Source: Microcebus murinus
Taxonomy: Eukaryota; Chordata; Mammalia; Primates; Cheirogaleidae
NCBI RefSeq assembly: GCF_040939455.1
Contig: NC_134108.1
Span: forward strand, 1,951,501 to 2,015,500
Direction of reading: 5' to 3'
Length of the DNA: 64,000 bases
The notes below the pieces were generated by a model. The model was given only the letters and a program-made list of their open reading frames with translations. It was not told the origin of the DNA and did no database searches. A program made the translations under genes and the position numbers. Shown one piece after another: positions 33,338-44,584 of the stretch; position 1 is the stretch's first letter; each line of letters starts with the position of its first letter.

Positions 33338-35162
33338 TGCAGGACAGCCCCAGACTGTCACGCTGACTTGGGGGGGTGACACCCTTGCAGGACAGCCCCA
33401 GACTGTCACACTGACTTGGGGGGGGTGACACCTTTGCAGGACAGCCCCAGACTGTCACACTGACTTGGGGGGGTGACACCCTTGCAGGACAGCCCCAGAC
33501 TGTCACGCTGACTTGGGGGGGTGACACCTTTGCAGGACAGCCCCAGACTGTCACACTGACTTGGGGGGGTGACACCCTTGCAGGACAGCCCCAGACTGTC
33601 ACGCTGACTTGGGGGGGGTGACACCTTTGCAGGACAGCCCCAGACTGTCACGCTGACTTGGGGGGGTGACACCCTTGCAGGACAGCCCCAGACTGTCACA
33701 CTGACTTGGGGGGGTGACACCCTTGCAGGACAGCCCCAGACTGTCACACTGACTTGGGGGGGGTGACACCCTTGCAGGACAGCCCCAGACTGTCACGCTG
33801 ACTTGGGGGGGTGACACCTTTGCAGGACAGCCCCAGACTGTCACGCTGACTTGGGGGGGTGACACCCTTGCAGGACAGCCCCAGACTGTCACACTGACTT
33901 GGGGGGGTGACACCCTTGCAGGACAGCCCCAGACTGTCACACTGACTTGGGGGGGTGACACCTTTGCAGGACAGCCCCAGACTGTCACGCTGACTTGGGG
34001 GGGTGACACCCTTGCAGGACAGCCCCAGACTGTCACACTGACTTGGGGGGGTGACACCCTTGCAGGACAGCCCCAGACTGTCACGCTGACTTGGGGGGGT
34101 GACACCCTTGCAGGACAGCCCCAGACTGTCACACTGACTTGGGGGGGTGACACCTTTGCAGGACAGCCCCAGACTGTCACACTGACTTGGGGGGGTGACA
34201 CCCTTGCAGGACAGCCCCAGACTGTCACACTGACTTGGGGGGGTGACACCCTTGCAGGACAGCCCCAGACTGTCACGCTGACTTGGGGGGGTGACACCTT
34301 TGCAGGACAGCCCCAGACTGTCACGCTGACTTGGGGGGGTGACACCTTTGCAGGACAGCCCCAGACTGTCACACTGACTTGGGGGGGTGACACCCTTGCA
34401 GGACAGCCCCAGACTGTCACACTGACTTGGGGGGGTGACACCCTTGCAGGACAGCCCCAGACTGTCACACTGACTTGGGGGGGGTGACACCCTTGCAGGA
34501 CAGCCCCAGACTGTCACGCTGACTTGGGGGGTGACACCTTTGCAGGACAGCCCCAGACTGTCACGCTGACTTGGGGGGGTGACACCTTTGCAGGACAGCC
34601 CCAGACTGTCACACTGACTTGGGGGGGTGACACCCTTGCAGGACAGCCCCAGACTGTCACGCTGACTTGGGGGGGTGACACCCTTGCAGGACAGCCCCAG
34701 ACTGTCACGCTGACTTGGGGGGGTGACACCCTTGCAGGACAGCCCCAGACTGTCACGCTGACTTGGGGGGGTGACACCTTTGCAGGACAGCCCCAGACTG
34801 TCACACTGACTTGGGGGGGTGACACCCTTGCAGGACAGCCCCAGACTGTCACACTGACTTGGGGGGGGTGACACCCTTGCAGGACAGCCCCAGACTGTCA
34901 CGCTGACTTGGGGGGGTGACACCTTTGCAGGACAGCCCCAGACTGTCACGCTGACTTGGGGGGGGTGACACCTTTGCAGGACAGCCCCAGACTGTCACGC
35001 TGACTTGGGGGGGTGACACCCTTGCAGGACAGCCCCAGACTGTCACGCTGACTTGGGGGGGTGACACCTTTGCAGGACAGCCCCAGACTGTCAGGCTGAA
35101 TTGGGGGGGCACCTTTGCAGGACAGCCCCAGACTGTCACGCTGACTTGGGGGGGTGACACCT
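33338..35162. repeat. 38-copy minisatellite, 48-bp unit
   Basis: Unit: GCAGGACAGCCCCAGACTGT + CACRCTGACTTGGGGGGGTG + ACACCYTT, 48 bp. I count 38 copies. They vary at three places: R (G or A in CACRCTGAC), Y (C or T in ACCYTTGC), and the G-run (7, with six copies of 8 and one of 6). Copy 37 is shortened and divergent. Each unit holds the inverted pair TGTCAC...GTGACA. Since 48 is a multiple of 3, stop-free frames of up to 401 codons arise (for example DSLGLSCKGVTPPSQ repeated on the minus strand). Confidence 0.98.
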
Positions 35163-36914
35163 TTTGGGAACAGTCTCCTGGGGAATTCGGTGGGAAGAAT
35201 CCTCGACGGGGACGAGGTCTGCAGACACGGCCGCTGGCCGGCGAGTGCAGAAGCCGCTGGACGTGGAGGAAGTGGGCGGCTGAGGAGCGAGAAAAGGGGG
35301 GAACGGAACAGCGGCGGGAGGGGCGCCTCCTCTTCCTGCCACCTGGGGACCAGGGCCAGCGCAGGGCACGTCGGTTCCCACTAACGCTATGCTGGTCACC
35401 TGGCGGATCCCTGAAGCTTCTCCTCTCCAGTGAGGGCGAGCAGCCTGTGCCAGCTCTTCCCGCAGGGAGGGAGGAGACAGCTCTGCCCCCTGCTTCTCTC
35501 TGGGGGCCAGGGGAGGGCACACACGGCCCACTCCGGTCCCCTGAGCGGAGCCACCCTGCTCCCTCACAAGACCCCAGAGTGCCGGCTAGGTCCCCGGATT
35601 CCTGCTTTATAGTCCCTTCCTTCCTTCCACCCGTCTGCCCCGGGTTTATTCCTGGTACGTGGGATTTGTCCGCACACTGACGGCTTCTGCCGCCACCTTC
35701 TCCTCGGAACGGAGGCCGTGCCCGACTCGGGGCACCTGGCGACCTTGTCTGCCCAGCCCTGGCGCAGAGCCAGCCGGGGCCCCATGAACGGTGCCGCTGA
35801 CCCACGGCTCTGTCTGCAGGAAAGGGGGCGGCGGGCCTTACGGCGACCCGAGAGGCCCCTCTCTGAGCCGCAGAGAGGACGGCGCCAAGAGGCGGGCGTG
35901 GCTGCCCCCTGGGCCCACGGTTCTCGTGGTCCCCGAGCTGCTGGAGCGGAAGGTCCTTTGCTCTGTCAAGGACGTCCAGTGGACAGCCCTCTACCAAGGG
36001 ACTCCTGTTTCCTCAGGCTGCCCACCCCAACACCACCACTTCTTCCTGGCAGGAAGGGGATCGTCGTTCTCTGGCCAAGGCTGCAGACGCTCCCCAGCTC
36101 TGGCTCGCCCCGACCGGGCTCAGATGCCTGCCGGCCTCGCAAGAGCTTAAGGCCTCTGGTTACAGGCAGAAAAGAAAAACGAATGATAAAAGGACAACGC
36201 TTGTGTCTGTTTTCCAAGAGCCACTGATCACCACCTGCAGACCCGTGCCATGGAGGGGTCTCTAATCTGTGGCTCCTGCCCTGTCCTGGGGAGGCCGGTG
36301 TAGGAGGCCAGGGTGGGAGGCCGGGGTGGGAGGCCCGAGCATCTGCAGCTGATGTTTGGTTTGTAGGGATTCTTTAGAAGTGTGAGCTGCTTTGTTCTTA
36401 CCCTGGCGTGGCAGCCACTTGTTTCTCCCCGGTTCTGCCAACGTGGACAGGATTCATCCCTCTTTGGGGTCCAGCCTGCTTACCCGTCTTGCGCCCTGAG
36501 CTCTCTGAAGGGCTCGGGAAAGTCATGCATTTTGCAGCTTACCTGGCTTTTCTCGTTCTTAGGTGGGAGCCACGCTCTCTGTGGCTTTCTACATAGTAAG
36601 AGGAAGTGGAAATCTGAGTTTGTATTTAGCACCAAACATTTGTGTGACAAATATAAACTTATCCCCTTTACATAGTGCACTTCCATTTTGAGCTGTGTCC
36701 CATCCCCCTCCTGGGCTTTGGCCGACATCCGGAAGGGCCTGGCCAGGCAGGCGAGGCGACTCCGCAGAGCCCAGGCTCCGGGGCTGGAAGGGACCGGGGC
36801 TGCCTGACGACAGTGACACAGTCTGTCACTGTTCAGTCCAGGAAGGGCAGGAAGGGGCTGGCCAGCAGGTGCAGGGCCAAACTGTGAGAAAAAGCAATAA
36901 AAGTTGAAATATAC
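35163..36914. other. Unannotated GC-rich to mixed stretch
   Basis: CpG-rich to about 36130, then AT-richer. At 36290-36335 there are three copies of a GGGAGGCCGGGGT-like 14-mer. A 382-codon minus frame starts here and runs into the 48-bp array; I do not accept it as a gene. Confidence 0.45.
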
Positions 36915-37318
36915 AGTTGAGTTGGTATATATCTGTAGTCCCAGCTACTAGGGAGGCTGAGGCAGGAGGATCGCTTGAGCCCAGGAGTCTGAGGCTGCTG
37001 TGAGCTAGGCTGACACCACTGCACTCTACCCGGGGGGGGGGAGAGAGAGAGAGAGAGAGAGAGAGAAAGGGAAAGGAAAGGAAAGGAAAAAGGAAAGGAG
37101 GAAGGAAAGGAGGAAGGGAAGGGAAGGGAAGAAGGGAAGGGAAAGGAAGGGAAGAAGGGAAGGGAAGAAGGGAAGGGAAGGGAAGAAGGGAAGGGAAGAA
37201 GGGAAGGGAAGGGAAGGGAAGGGAAGGGAAGGGAAGGGAAGGGAAGGGAAGGGAAGGGAAGGGAAGGGAAGGGAAGGGAAGGGAAGGGAAGGGAAGGGAA
37301 GGGAAGGGAAGGGAAAAA
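36915..37318 (+). mobile_element. 5'-truncated Alu with expanded (GA)n-(GGGAA)n tail
   Basis: Only the Alu right arm is present (CTGTAGTCCCAGCTACTAGG to GAGGCTGCTGTGAGCTAGGC, about 36925-37033). It runs straight into (GA)n and then about 250 bp of AAAGG/GGGAA repeats. GAAATATA at 36906-36913 and 37319-37326 encloses arm plus repeat, so the whole unit is one insertion whose tail became a pentanucleotide repeat. Confidence 0.93.
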
Positions 37319-37326
37319 GAAATATA

Positions 37327-37769
37327 TACCCACAGTGGATCTTTCAAACCAAAACAAGGGCGGACCCTTGAGGCCCAGGAGCCGGCCCCAGGACAGCGTG
37401 GCACCAGGCGCTCACACTCATGGGCTGGTTCTCCTTGGCCGGCCGTGTCTGGCCATGCCGGTGCTGCCAGAAAGGAGAGGCGCACAGACCCGCGCAAGCA
37501 CCTGGCGTAAGGGCTGGGTCCTCAGGCCGCCTGCCAGGGCCGAGCCCCGTGCCGCTCTGATCCAGAAGGAGCGGCCAGTTGTCCAGCTGAGGCGGTGAGG
37601 GACCACAGTGTTGGGGGGGAAGGAAGCCCTTCCTCCTCCTCCCCGAGTCTAAAATCCGGGGCTTGCGAAGCAACCTTCTCCGATTAGCTGTGCGGCTGCC
37701 CATTTTTTAATGAGAACCCAGCAAGGTGCCACTTCTAAATCTGAAGGGAAGGCCAAAGTCGTTCTCCAG
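37327..37769. other. Unannotated stretch
   Basis: GC-rich, no element recognised. Confidence 0.5.
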
Positions 37770-37925
37770 CCTAGCGTTTCTTCCACCTGGCTGTGCAGTG
37801 GACCACCTGAAGGCAATCTCGTGAGCTAGCGGGGTCTGAAACGACAGCCCTGGGCTGGGACGGCGAGGCTGCGTCGCCAACGCGCTCCAGGTGTTGGGAC
37901 TGTGGCTGCCCCGGGGCCACACGGG
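37770..37925. mobile_element. Possible MER5-like hAT fossil
   Basis: CAGCCTAGCGTTTCTTCCAC, GGCTGTGCAGTGGACCACCTG, ... CAACGCGCTCCAGGTGTTGG roughly mirrors MER5-type ends ('tttctcaacctggctgcacattggaatcacctg ... agctccccaggtg'). Decayed; no target duplication seen. Confidence 0.4.
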
Positions 37926-39304
37926 GCCCCCGAGCCTGTCCGGGGACCCGAGCCACTGCCAGTTCCCTCCCCGTGACGTGTGCTGTCAGAGGCGGCCATG
38001 CATCGTTGGAAACTCCGTGCGCAGACGGAAAAGACGGCTCAGCTTGAGGGCCTGAGGCTCAGACTCTGACAAAGGCCCCGCAGGAACAGCTGGGCCCCCC
38101 AGGTTCCCAGGACAGACCAGCAACACAAGAGCCGGGGGCACGGATGGCAGCTCCCCCTGTGTTCCTGGGAGCAAACACGGGCAAACGTCCAGCCCACCCG
38201 CGCCAGGCACTGAGCCACGCGTGTTTAGCCATGTCGTCCTTCCAGCATGCACCGTTCGCTTGCCTTTTCAAACGAATGCGCCATATGCAAACGAACGCGC
38301 TGCCACAAACCTGGAGGACATTGCAAATCTGTCTTCCGTGCCTATTTCTCATCCTCCCCATGAACCCACCCTGGAACCTACCATGCTGGCAACAGGGCTC
38401 AGCCGTGGCGTTGCCGTTATTCACCAGCCCCTGCAGTTCTGCTGTGGGCAGTCCTCTGTGCTGAGTGACTCTCCCACCGGAGGACTCAGTGTATGCCACA
38501 GCACGCGAGGCACCTGCTGCCTCTGGCCAGCACTCCTCGAGTTTCCACCCCTTTGAGAGTGTGCACACCAAGCGTCCGAGCCACACTTAAAGGAAGCTCC
38601 TAAGAAAGACCAGTCCCCAAGCCTAACATGGAGCTCGTGCAGCTTAACAGCAGGCCCATTGGCATGGCAGCGGTCCCTGCGATGCTGCTTCCGTGGGAGT
38701 GTGGTCCATAGGAACCTGCCCTCCTTCCCCTCCAGGGTTTCTTATCAGCACCTCCTCCGCAGCAAAACTTAGGTTTGAAATACTTAATTGCTGTCAGAAG
38801 CAATTATACAGGGTTTCATTGGAGACGAGAGTATTGCTTCAGGCTCCAAGCTGCTAGCTCCCAAACCTGATCGTTAGTTCCTAGAAAAACCTATTCCTAA
38901 AAATCACTTTAAATTGGACTTTAAATAAAACGACACTCTACTACAAGCTTTCTTTTGGCCATCAAAAAAAAGTGCCACCTATTCCGCCTATGTGTCACGC
39001 GGCGCTGGCAGGTACGGAGCGCCAGCCCTCTCGTGGTGCAGTGGGACTGCCGTGCCCAGTGCCGCCTTCCCAGCTGTGTCCCTGTGCCGACCACGAGCGG
39101 TCCTCACCCTTCCTGGAGCTCTGCCTTCTGAGCGTGGAGCAGATGGCGCCGCCCCGCCGCTGGGGGTTTTGTGTCACTGCGTGACTTGCCCTGGTCACCA
39201 CCCGGAGACAGAGGAAACTGGATTGAACTTCTCGGCGGAGCCTTTGAGTTCTGGAGTCCAGTGTGCTCCTCTCTCCTCCCTCTCCCTGCTGCTCCAAATC
39301 CCAG
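37926..39304. other. Unannotated stretch
   Basis: GC-rich to 38600, AT-richer at 38750-38970, GC again to 39300. No element or gene recognised. Confidence 0.45.
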
Positions 39305-40872
39305 GGCCCTGTGGGTTGTCCTTTCACTCTCTTGGTGGTGTCCTTTGAGTCACAAAGTTTTTAATTTTCATCAAGCCAAATGTATCTAGTTTTTCTTTCA
39401 TGCCTCATGGTTTTGGCATGTCTAAGAATCCACTGCCAAATCCAAGGTCATGAAGACTGACCCCTGTGATATCTTCTAAGGGCTTTAGTCTTACATCTAG
39501 CTTTTGGTATTACACGGATGGGCTCTGATCCATTTTGAGTTCATTGTGCAAATGATGTAAGGGAAGGATCAAACTTCCTGCTTTTGCATGTGGGTATCCA
39601 CTTGACCCAGCACCGTTTGTCAAAAAAAAAAACTATTCTTTCCCCATTGAATGGATTGGAACTCTTGTCAAAACTCAGTTGGCCGCAGATGTATGATTGG
39701 GATTATTTCTGGGCTCTCAGTTCTATTCCATCGATCTATATTTCTGTTTTTGTGCCAGTACCACACTGTCTTGATTGCCATCGCATTTAGAAAATTTTAA
39801 GATCTAGAATTTTAAGTCCTCCTATTTTGTTCCCCATTTTCAAGACTGTTTTGGCTATTCTGGATTCCTTGCAATTCTATATGAATTTTAGGATCAGTTT
39901 GTCAATTTCTACAAAAAACCAGCTGGGATTCTGATAGCAATTTTGTTTAATTTGTATAACCATTGAGGAATGTTGTCATTTTAACAATGGTAAGTTTTCA
40001 GATCCATGAACATGGGATGTATTTCCTTTTATTTACACCTTTCTTTCATTATGTAGTTTCAGAGTATAAGTTTTGCACTTGTTTTGTTAAATTTATTCTT
40101 AAATATATTATTCTTTTTGATCATATTATGAAATTGTTTTCTTAATTTCATTTTCAGATTGTTCTTTGTGACTGTGAAAAAACACAATTGATTTTTTATA
40201 TTAATCTTGTATCCTGCAATCTTGCCAAACTTATTAGTTTCAATATTTTTTTAAAGTAAATTCCTTAGCGTATTCTATATACAAGATCATGACATCTGCA
40301 AATACAGTTTTACTTCTTTCGTTCCAATCTGGATGCCTTTTACTTCTTTTCTCGCCTGACTGCCTGGCTAGAGCCTCAGTACAATGTGGAATAGAAGTGA
40401 AGAGAGTGGTCGTCCTTGTCTTGTTCCCCATGTTAGAAGAAATATCCATTCCTTCACAGTTAAGGACGACATTAGCAGTGGGTCTTTCATAGTTTTTTTA
40501 TCAGGTTGAGAGAGTTTCCTCCTATTCCTACTTTGTTGAGTGTTTTAATCACACACACAAAAAAGTGTTGCATTTTGCAAATGCATTTTCAGCATCCTTT
40601 GAGATGAACATGTGATTTTTATATTTGTTCTATTGTTATGATTTAGTATATCAATTGATTTTTCAAATGTTGAAGCAACTGTTCATTCCCAAGATAAATC
40701 CCACTTGGTCATGGTGGATGATTCCTCTCCTATGGTGTTGGATTTGGGTTGCTAGTATTTCGCTGCTGATGTTTGTGTCCACATTCATAAGAGATATTGG
40801 TCTTTGGGGGGTTTTTTTGTGAGATATTTGTCTGGTGTTGGTATCAGCATGATTAGCCTCATAACATGCATT
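39305..40872 (-). mobile_element. Old L1 (L1M-type), antisense, ORF2 3' half
   Basis: Reverse-strand L1 ORF2 text: GGGTTGTCCTTTCACTCTCT, TTGACCCAGCACCGTTTGTC, TTTGTGCCAGTACCACACTG, CAAGATAAATCCCACTTGGT. It is the left (3') part of one long antisense L1 that resumes after each later insertion (see 41555, 44045, 44950, 45542). All frames are broken. Confidence 0.9.
40240..40449 (-). pseudogene. L1 ORF2 reverse-transcriptase relic
   Basis: A 69-codon minus-strand frame carries the L1 RT catalytic neighbourhood: LARQ...K then RHPDWNE and FADVMILYIE. Working L1 elements have FADDMI at this site; the second catalytic Asp is Val here. Combined with frameshifts on both sides this is a dead remnant of the L1 at 39305-45960. 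Confidence 0.85.
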
Positions 40873-40885
40873 AGAAAGCATTCCC

Positions 40886-41224
<339 letters not shown>

Positions 41225-41237
41225 AGAAAGCATTCCC

Positions 41238-41550
41238 TCGTTAGCCAGGCACTGTGGCTCACACCTTTACAGGTGTGAGCACTTCGGGGGCTGAGGCAGG
41301 AGGATGGCTTGAGGCCAGAATTCAAGACCAGCCTGTGCAACATAGCAAGGCCCTTTCTCTACAAATAATAATAATAATAATTATTATTATTATTCAAGTG
41401 TGGTGGCATGCACCTGTAGTCCTAGCTACTTGGGAAACTGAGGCAGGAGATCACTTTGGACCAGGAGTTCGAGGTTACAGGGAGCTGTGATCACACCATT
41501 GCACTCCAGCCTGGGTGACAGAGTGAGACCCTGTCTCTAAAAAAAGAAAA
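41238..41550 (+). mobile_element. AluJ-like SINE
   Basis: GGCACTGTGGCTCACACCTT to GCACTCCAGCCTGGGTGACA, with human-like linker GTGCAACATAGCAAGG. Older than the neighbouring Alu, which inserted right beside it. Its middle A-rich linker has become an (AAT)n-(ATT)n palindrome. Confidence 0.93.
41367..41394. repeat. Perfect AT palindrome inside AluJ linker
   Basis: (AAT)n joined to (ATT)n: two 14-bp arms meeting at 41380/41381 with no loop. It can form a cruciform. Confidence 0.9.
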
Positions 41551-41554
41551 TATA

Positions 41555-43040
41555 CTCTCTTCTTTTTTTTAGAAGAGTTTATGAAGAATTGGTATTAATT
41601 TTTCTTTAAATATTTGGTAGAATTCAGTGGTGAAGCCATCTGGTGCAGGGCTTTTCTTTGTGAGTTGTTTTCCGGTTAACAAGTAATCTCTTCACTTATG
41701 ATTGTTCAATTTAGACTTTCTATTTTTTTCTCAGATCAGTCCTGGTGGTTTATATCTTCCTAGGAAGTTTCTCATTCCATCTAAGTTTTCTAATTTTTTG
41801 GTGTACCATTGTCGTCAAAGTATCCCTTTACGATCCTTTTTATCTCTATAAGGTCAGAAGTAACGTTCCCTCTTATTTCTGACTCTAGTAACTTGAGTCT
41901 TCTCCTTCTTTTTCTCTGTCCTCTAGCTATAGGTTTGTCAGTTTTGTTGGATTTTCTTCAAAGAGCCATTTTTTTGGCTTTATTGATTTTCTCTCTTGTT
42001 TTCCTATTCTCTGTTTCATTAATTTCCACTCTAATCGTTATTATTTTCTCCCCTCTGCTTGCTTTAGATTTAGTCTTCTTTCTACAGTGTCTGAAAGTGG
42101 AAGGTGAGGTTACTGATCTGAGATCTTTCTTAACCTTCTTAGCACAGGCGTTCCCAGCGCCGAGTTTCCCCCAAGCCCTGCTTTAGCTGCATTGCAGGAG
42201 GCCCGGTGTGTTGTGTCTCCATTTTCACCCATATCACAGTGTTTCCTAATTTCCCTTCTGAGTTTTCCCTTGATCCATTGGCTGTTCAGGAGTGTTTTTA
42301 AATTTCCGCGTGATTGCAAGTTTCTCAAAATTTTTCCTGCTGTTGATTTCCAATTTCACTCCAAAGTGACTAGAAAACATACTTTGTATTATTTCTGTCC
42401 TTCATATTTATTGAAGTTTGCTTTTGACCTAACATACGATCTAGTAACGTGCATCTTGTTCCGGGTGGGGCGTTCTAAGGAGTCTGTCGTGTCTAGTTGC
42501 CATATAGTCTTGTTCAAACTCTTGTGTTTTCTTATCCATCTTCTATCTAATTGTCCTTTTAATTATTGAAAGTAGGGTACTGAACTTTCCAACTTTTGGA
42601 CTCTCCAACTGAACTTTTCCAATGGCTGAATTATCTGTTTCTCCTTTCATTTCTGTCCATTTTTTCTTTATGCATTTTGGTGCTGCGTAAAAAGTAAAAG
42701 GTATATTCTGTCCTTTTACTTTGAACTTATCCATGTTATTCTAATCAGAATGAGTTGCTTAACAGACAGCACAGAGCTGGGTTCTCTCTTTTTAAAATCT
42801 GTTGGGATGATCTCTTTTAATTGTTATGTTTAAACCACTGACATTAAATTCAATTATTGATATATTTGCCTTTGGGCATATCATTTTGTCATTTGTTTTG
42901 TTTTGCCTTCTGTTTTCCTTTCCTGTCTTTTGGATTACTGTATTTTTTTTTCTTTTTTACTGTATCTCTCTGTATAGTTTTTAAAGTGGTTGCTCAAGGG
43001 ATCACACTATGTATAATGAACTTTTCACAGTCTGGTTAGA
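41555..43040 (-). mobile_element. Old L1 antisense, ORF2 middle and 5' part
   Basis: Continuation of the L1 left of the Alu pair: TGGTGAAGCCATCTGGTGCA, AAAGAGCCATTTTTTTGGCT, CCAATTTCACTCCAAAGTGA, ACCACTGACATTAAATTCAA. Broken frames throughout. Confidence 0.9.
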
Positions 43041-43054
43041 ATCCAGTGAAGTGG

Positions 43055-43195
43055 AGAAACCCAACCACCGTCTAGGGCTCTTTTCCTCTCGTTGCTTTTA
43101 TTCCTAACCCTTCTGATACCAAAGGTGTGGGGGGGTTTCCACACCAACAAGCGATTCTCTAACTCTCCTGACACCGAGTGGGTGTCCAAATGCAT
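43055..43195 (-). mobile_element. ERV LTR 3' fragment, antisense
   Basis: The complement of this piece reads GGACACCCACTCGGTGTCAG, GAGAGTTAGAGAATCG, AAGGGTTAGGAATAAAAG. That matches the 3' end of the sense LTR to its right (GGACACCTGGGTAGCGCCC, AGAGTTGGAGAATT, AAGCGTTAGGAGTGAAAA). So two related LTR ends face each other. About 60-65 percent alike by eye. Confidence 0.65.
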
Positions 43196-44035
43196 AATAA
43201 GAAATATATATTTGGTCTTCATCCCAAGTTCCTGGCACAGAGCTCCCGAAACCTTTGTAATTTCCTGAGTGGTGGAGGTAAGAGGAACGTCTTTTGTTTA
43301 TTCATAATAAGCCCCCTTTTCAGCCACCCCGAGTTTGCGCTAATAAGGTGGCTCCTGGTGGACCCCAAGATAGCTCCAGGACGGGCCCGGTTGCCAGAGA
43401 AATCAGCCACGTAGCCAGAGGGCTGGAACTTTCAGCTCCACCTCCCCTATATCCGGGGAGGGGAGAGGAATTGGATATTGAGTTAATCACCGACAGCCTA
43501 AGATTTAATCAGTCCCGCCTCCGAGACGGAGCCTCCACAAAATCCCTACACTGTAGGGTGCCGAGAGCTTCGAGGCAGGCGACGACATCCACAGGCAAGA
43601 GAGCCGGGCGCCCGGCCAGATGGGGACGGAGGCCTCCTCGCTCAGGACTCTTCCAGGTCCTGCCCCACGCGCCTCTGCACCTGGGTGTTCCTTTGCAGAC
43701 TTGATAATCCAGCAGGGTCAACTCTTTCCCCCGAGTTCTTTGAGCTGTTCTGGCAAATCGCTGAACTGGAGGAGAGGGTCGTGAAACACGGGAACTTGAA
43801 GTGGGGCGATCTGCGGGACCGAGCCCTGAGCTTGTGGGCTTTGTTGCTAACTCTGGGGAGTTCGTGTCAGAATTAACTCGAATTGTTGGACACCTGGGTA
43901 GCGCCCATAGAGTTGGAGAATTGGGCGCTGGTACAGGATAACACGAACCAAGCACACAAGTAGTGTTGGAAGCGTTAGGAGTGAAAACAATTTTAGTATC
44001 ACATCTACGTAGGATGCACACACTGGGCACCCCAA
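43196..44035 (+). mobile_element. ERV LTR (MER-type), sense
   Basis: Typical retroviral LTR wording: TTCCTGGCACAGAGCTCCCG, CAGAGGGCTGGAACTTTCAG, 'GAGGGGAGAGGAATTGGATA', TTGAGTTAATCACCGACAGC, 'TTAATCAGTCCCGCCTCCGA', 'GAGCCTCCACAAAATCCCTA', TGAGCTGTTCTGGCAAATCG, CTAACTCTGGGGAGTTCGTG. No internal viral genes nearby. Family name not certain. Confidence 0.7.
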
Positions 44036-44044
44036 CAGATAATG

Positions 44045-44584
44045 TTGCACTTGCTGTTTTTAACCTTCAAATCATAACATTTTCTAAAGCCTAGTCTATT
44101 ACTTACATGATTAGCATTTCTGCTGCTTCTCTTTATTTCCGATGTTTAATACTTCCCTCTGGTACCACATCTCTTTTGTGTGAAAAACTTCCTTCGGCAA
44201 TTCCTTTAGAGCAAGTCTGCTGGATTTGTTTGTTTGTTTTCCTATTGGGAATTTCTTTATTTCACCTTCATTCCAAAAGGACATTGTCGTTGGATAATAG
44301 AATTCTCGCTACGGTTCTCTTATTCCAGCACGTCCTCTGGCCTTCGTGGTTTCTAAGGAGAAATCTGCATTCATCTGAATCTTTGCCGCCCTCATAAGTG
44401 ATACTTCACTGCGGCCGTTCACGAGACTTTTTGTCAAGTCTTCAGGAGTTTGATTATGATGTGTCTAGACGTGGATTTCTTTGGACCTATCCTGTTTGGG
44501 GGTTGCTAAGTTTCTTGAATCTGTAGGCGTATGCATTTTTGCTAGATTTGGAAAGTTTTTAGCCATTATGTCTTTAAACATATT
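44045..44584 (-). mobile_element. Old L1 antisense, 5' part (a)
   Basis: GTTTGATTATGATGTGTCTA, 'CGTGGATTTCTTTGGACCTA', TTTCTTGAATCTGTAGGCGT belong to the 5' half of old L1 in reverse. Cut at 44584 by the solo LTR. Confidence 0.85.

Noticed and set aside
33744..34949. 401-codon minus-strand open frame (and 289- and 382-codon neighbours) as a repeat-protein gene
   Set aside because: The unit is 48 bp, a multiple of three, so any stop-free frame stays open across copies. Frames jump wherever the G-run is 6 or 8. Variant sites include silent and non-silent changes alike, and there is no plausible start context or domain.
33338..35162. CRISPR array
   Set aside because: Units are contiguous with no unique spacers and the genome is a primate; this is a minisatellite.
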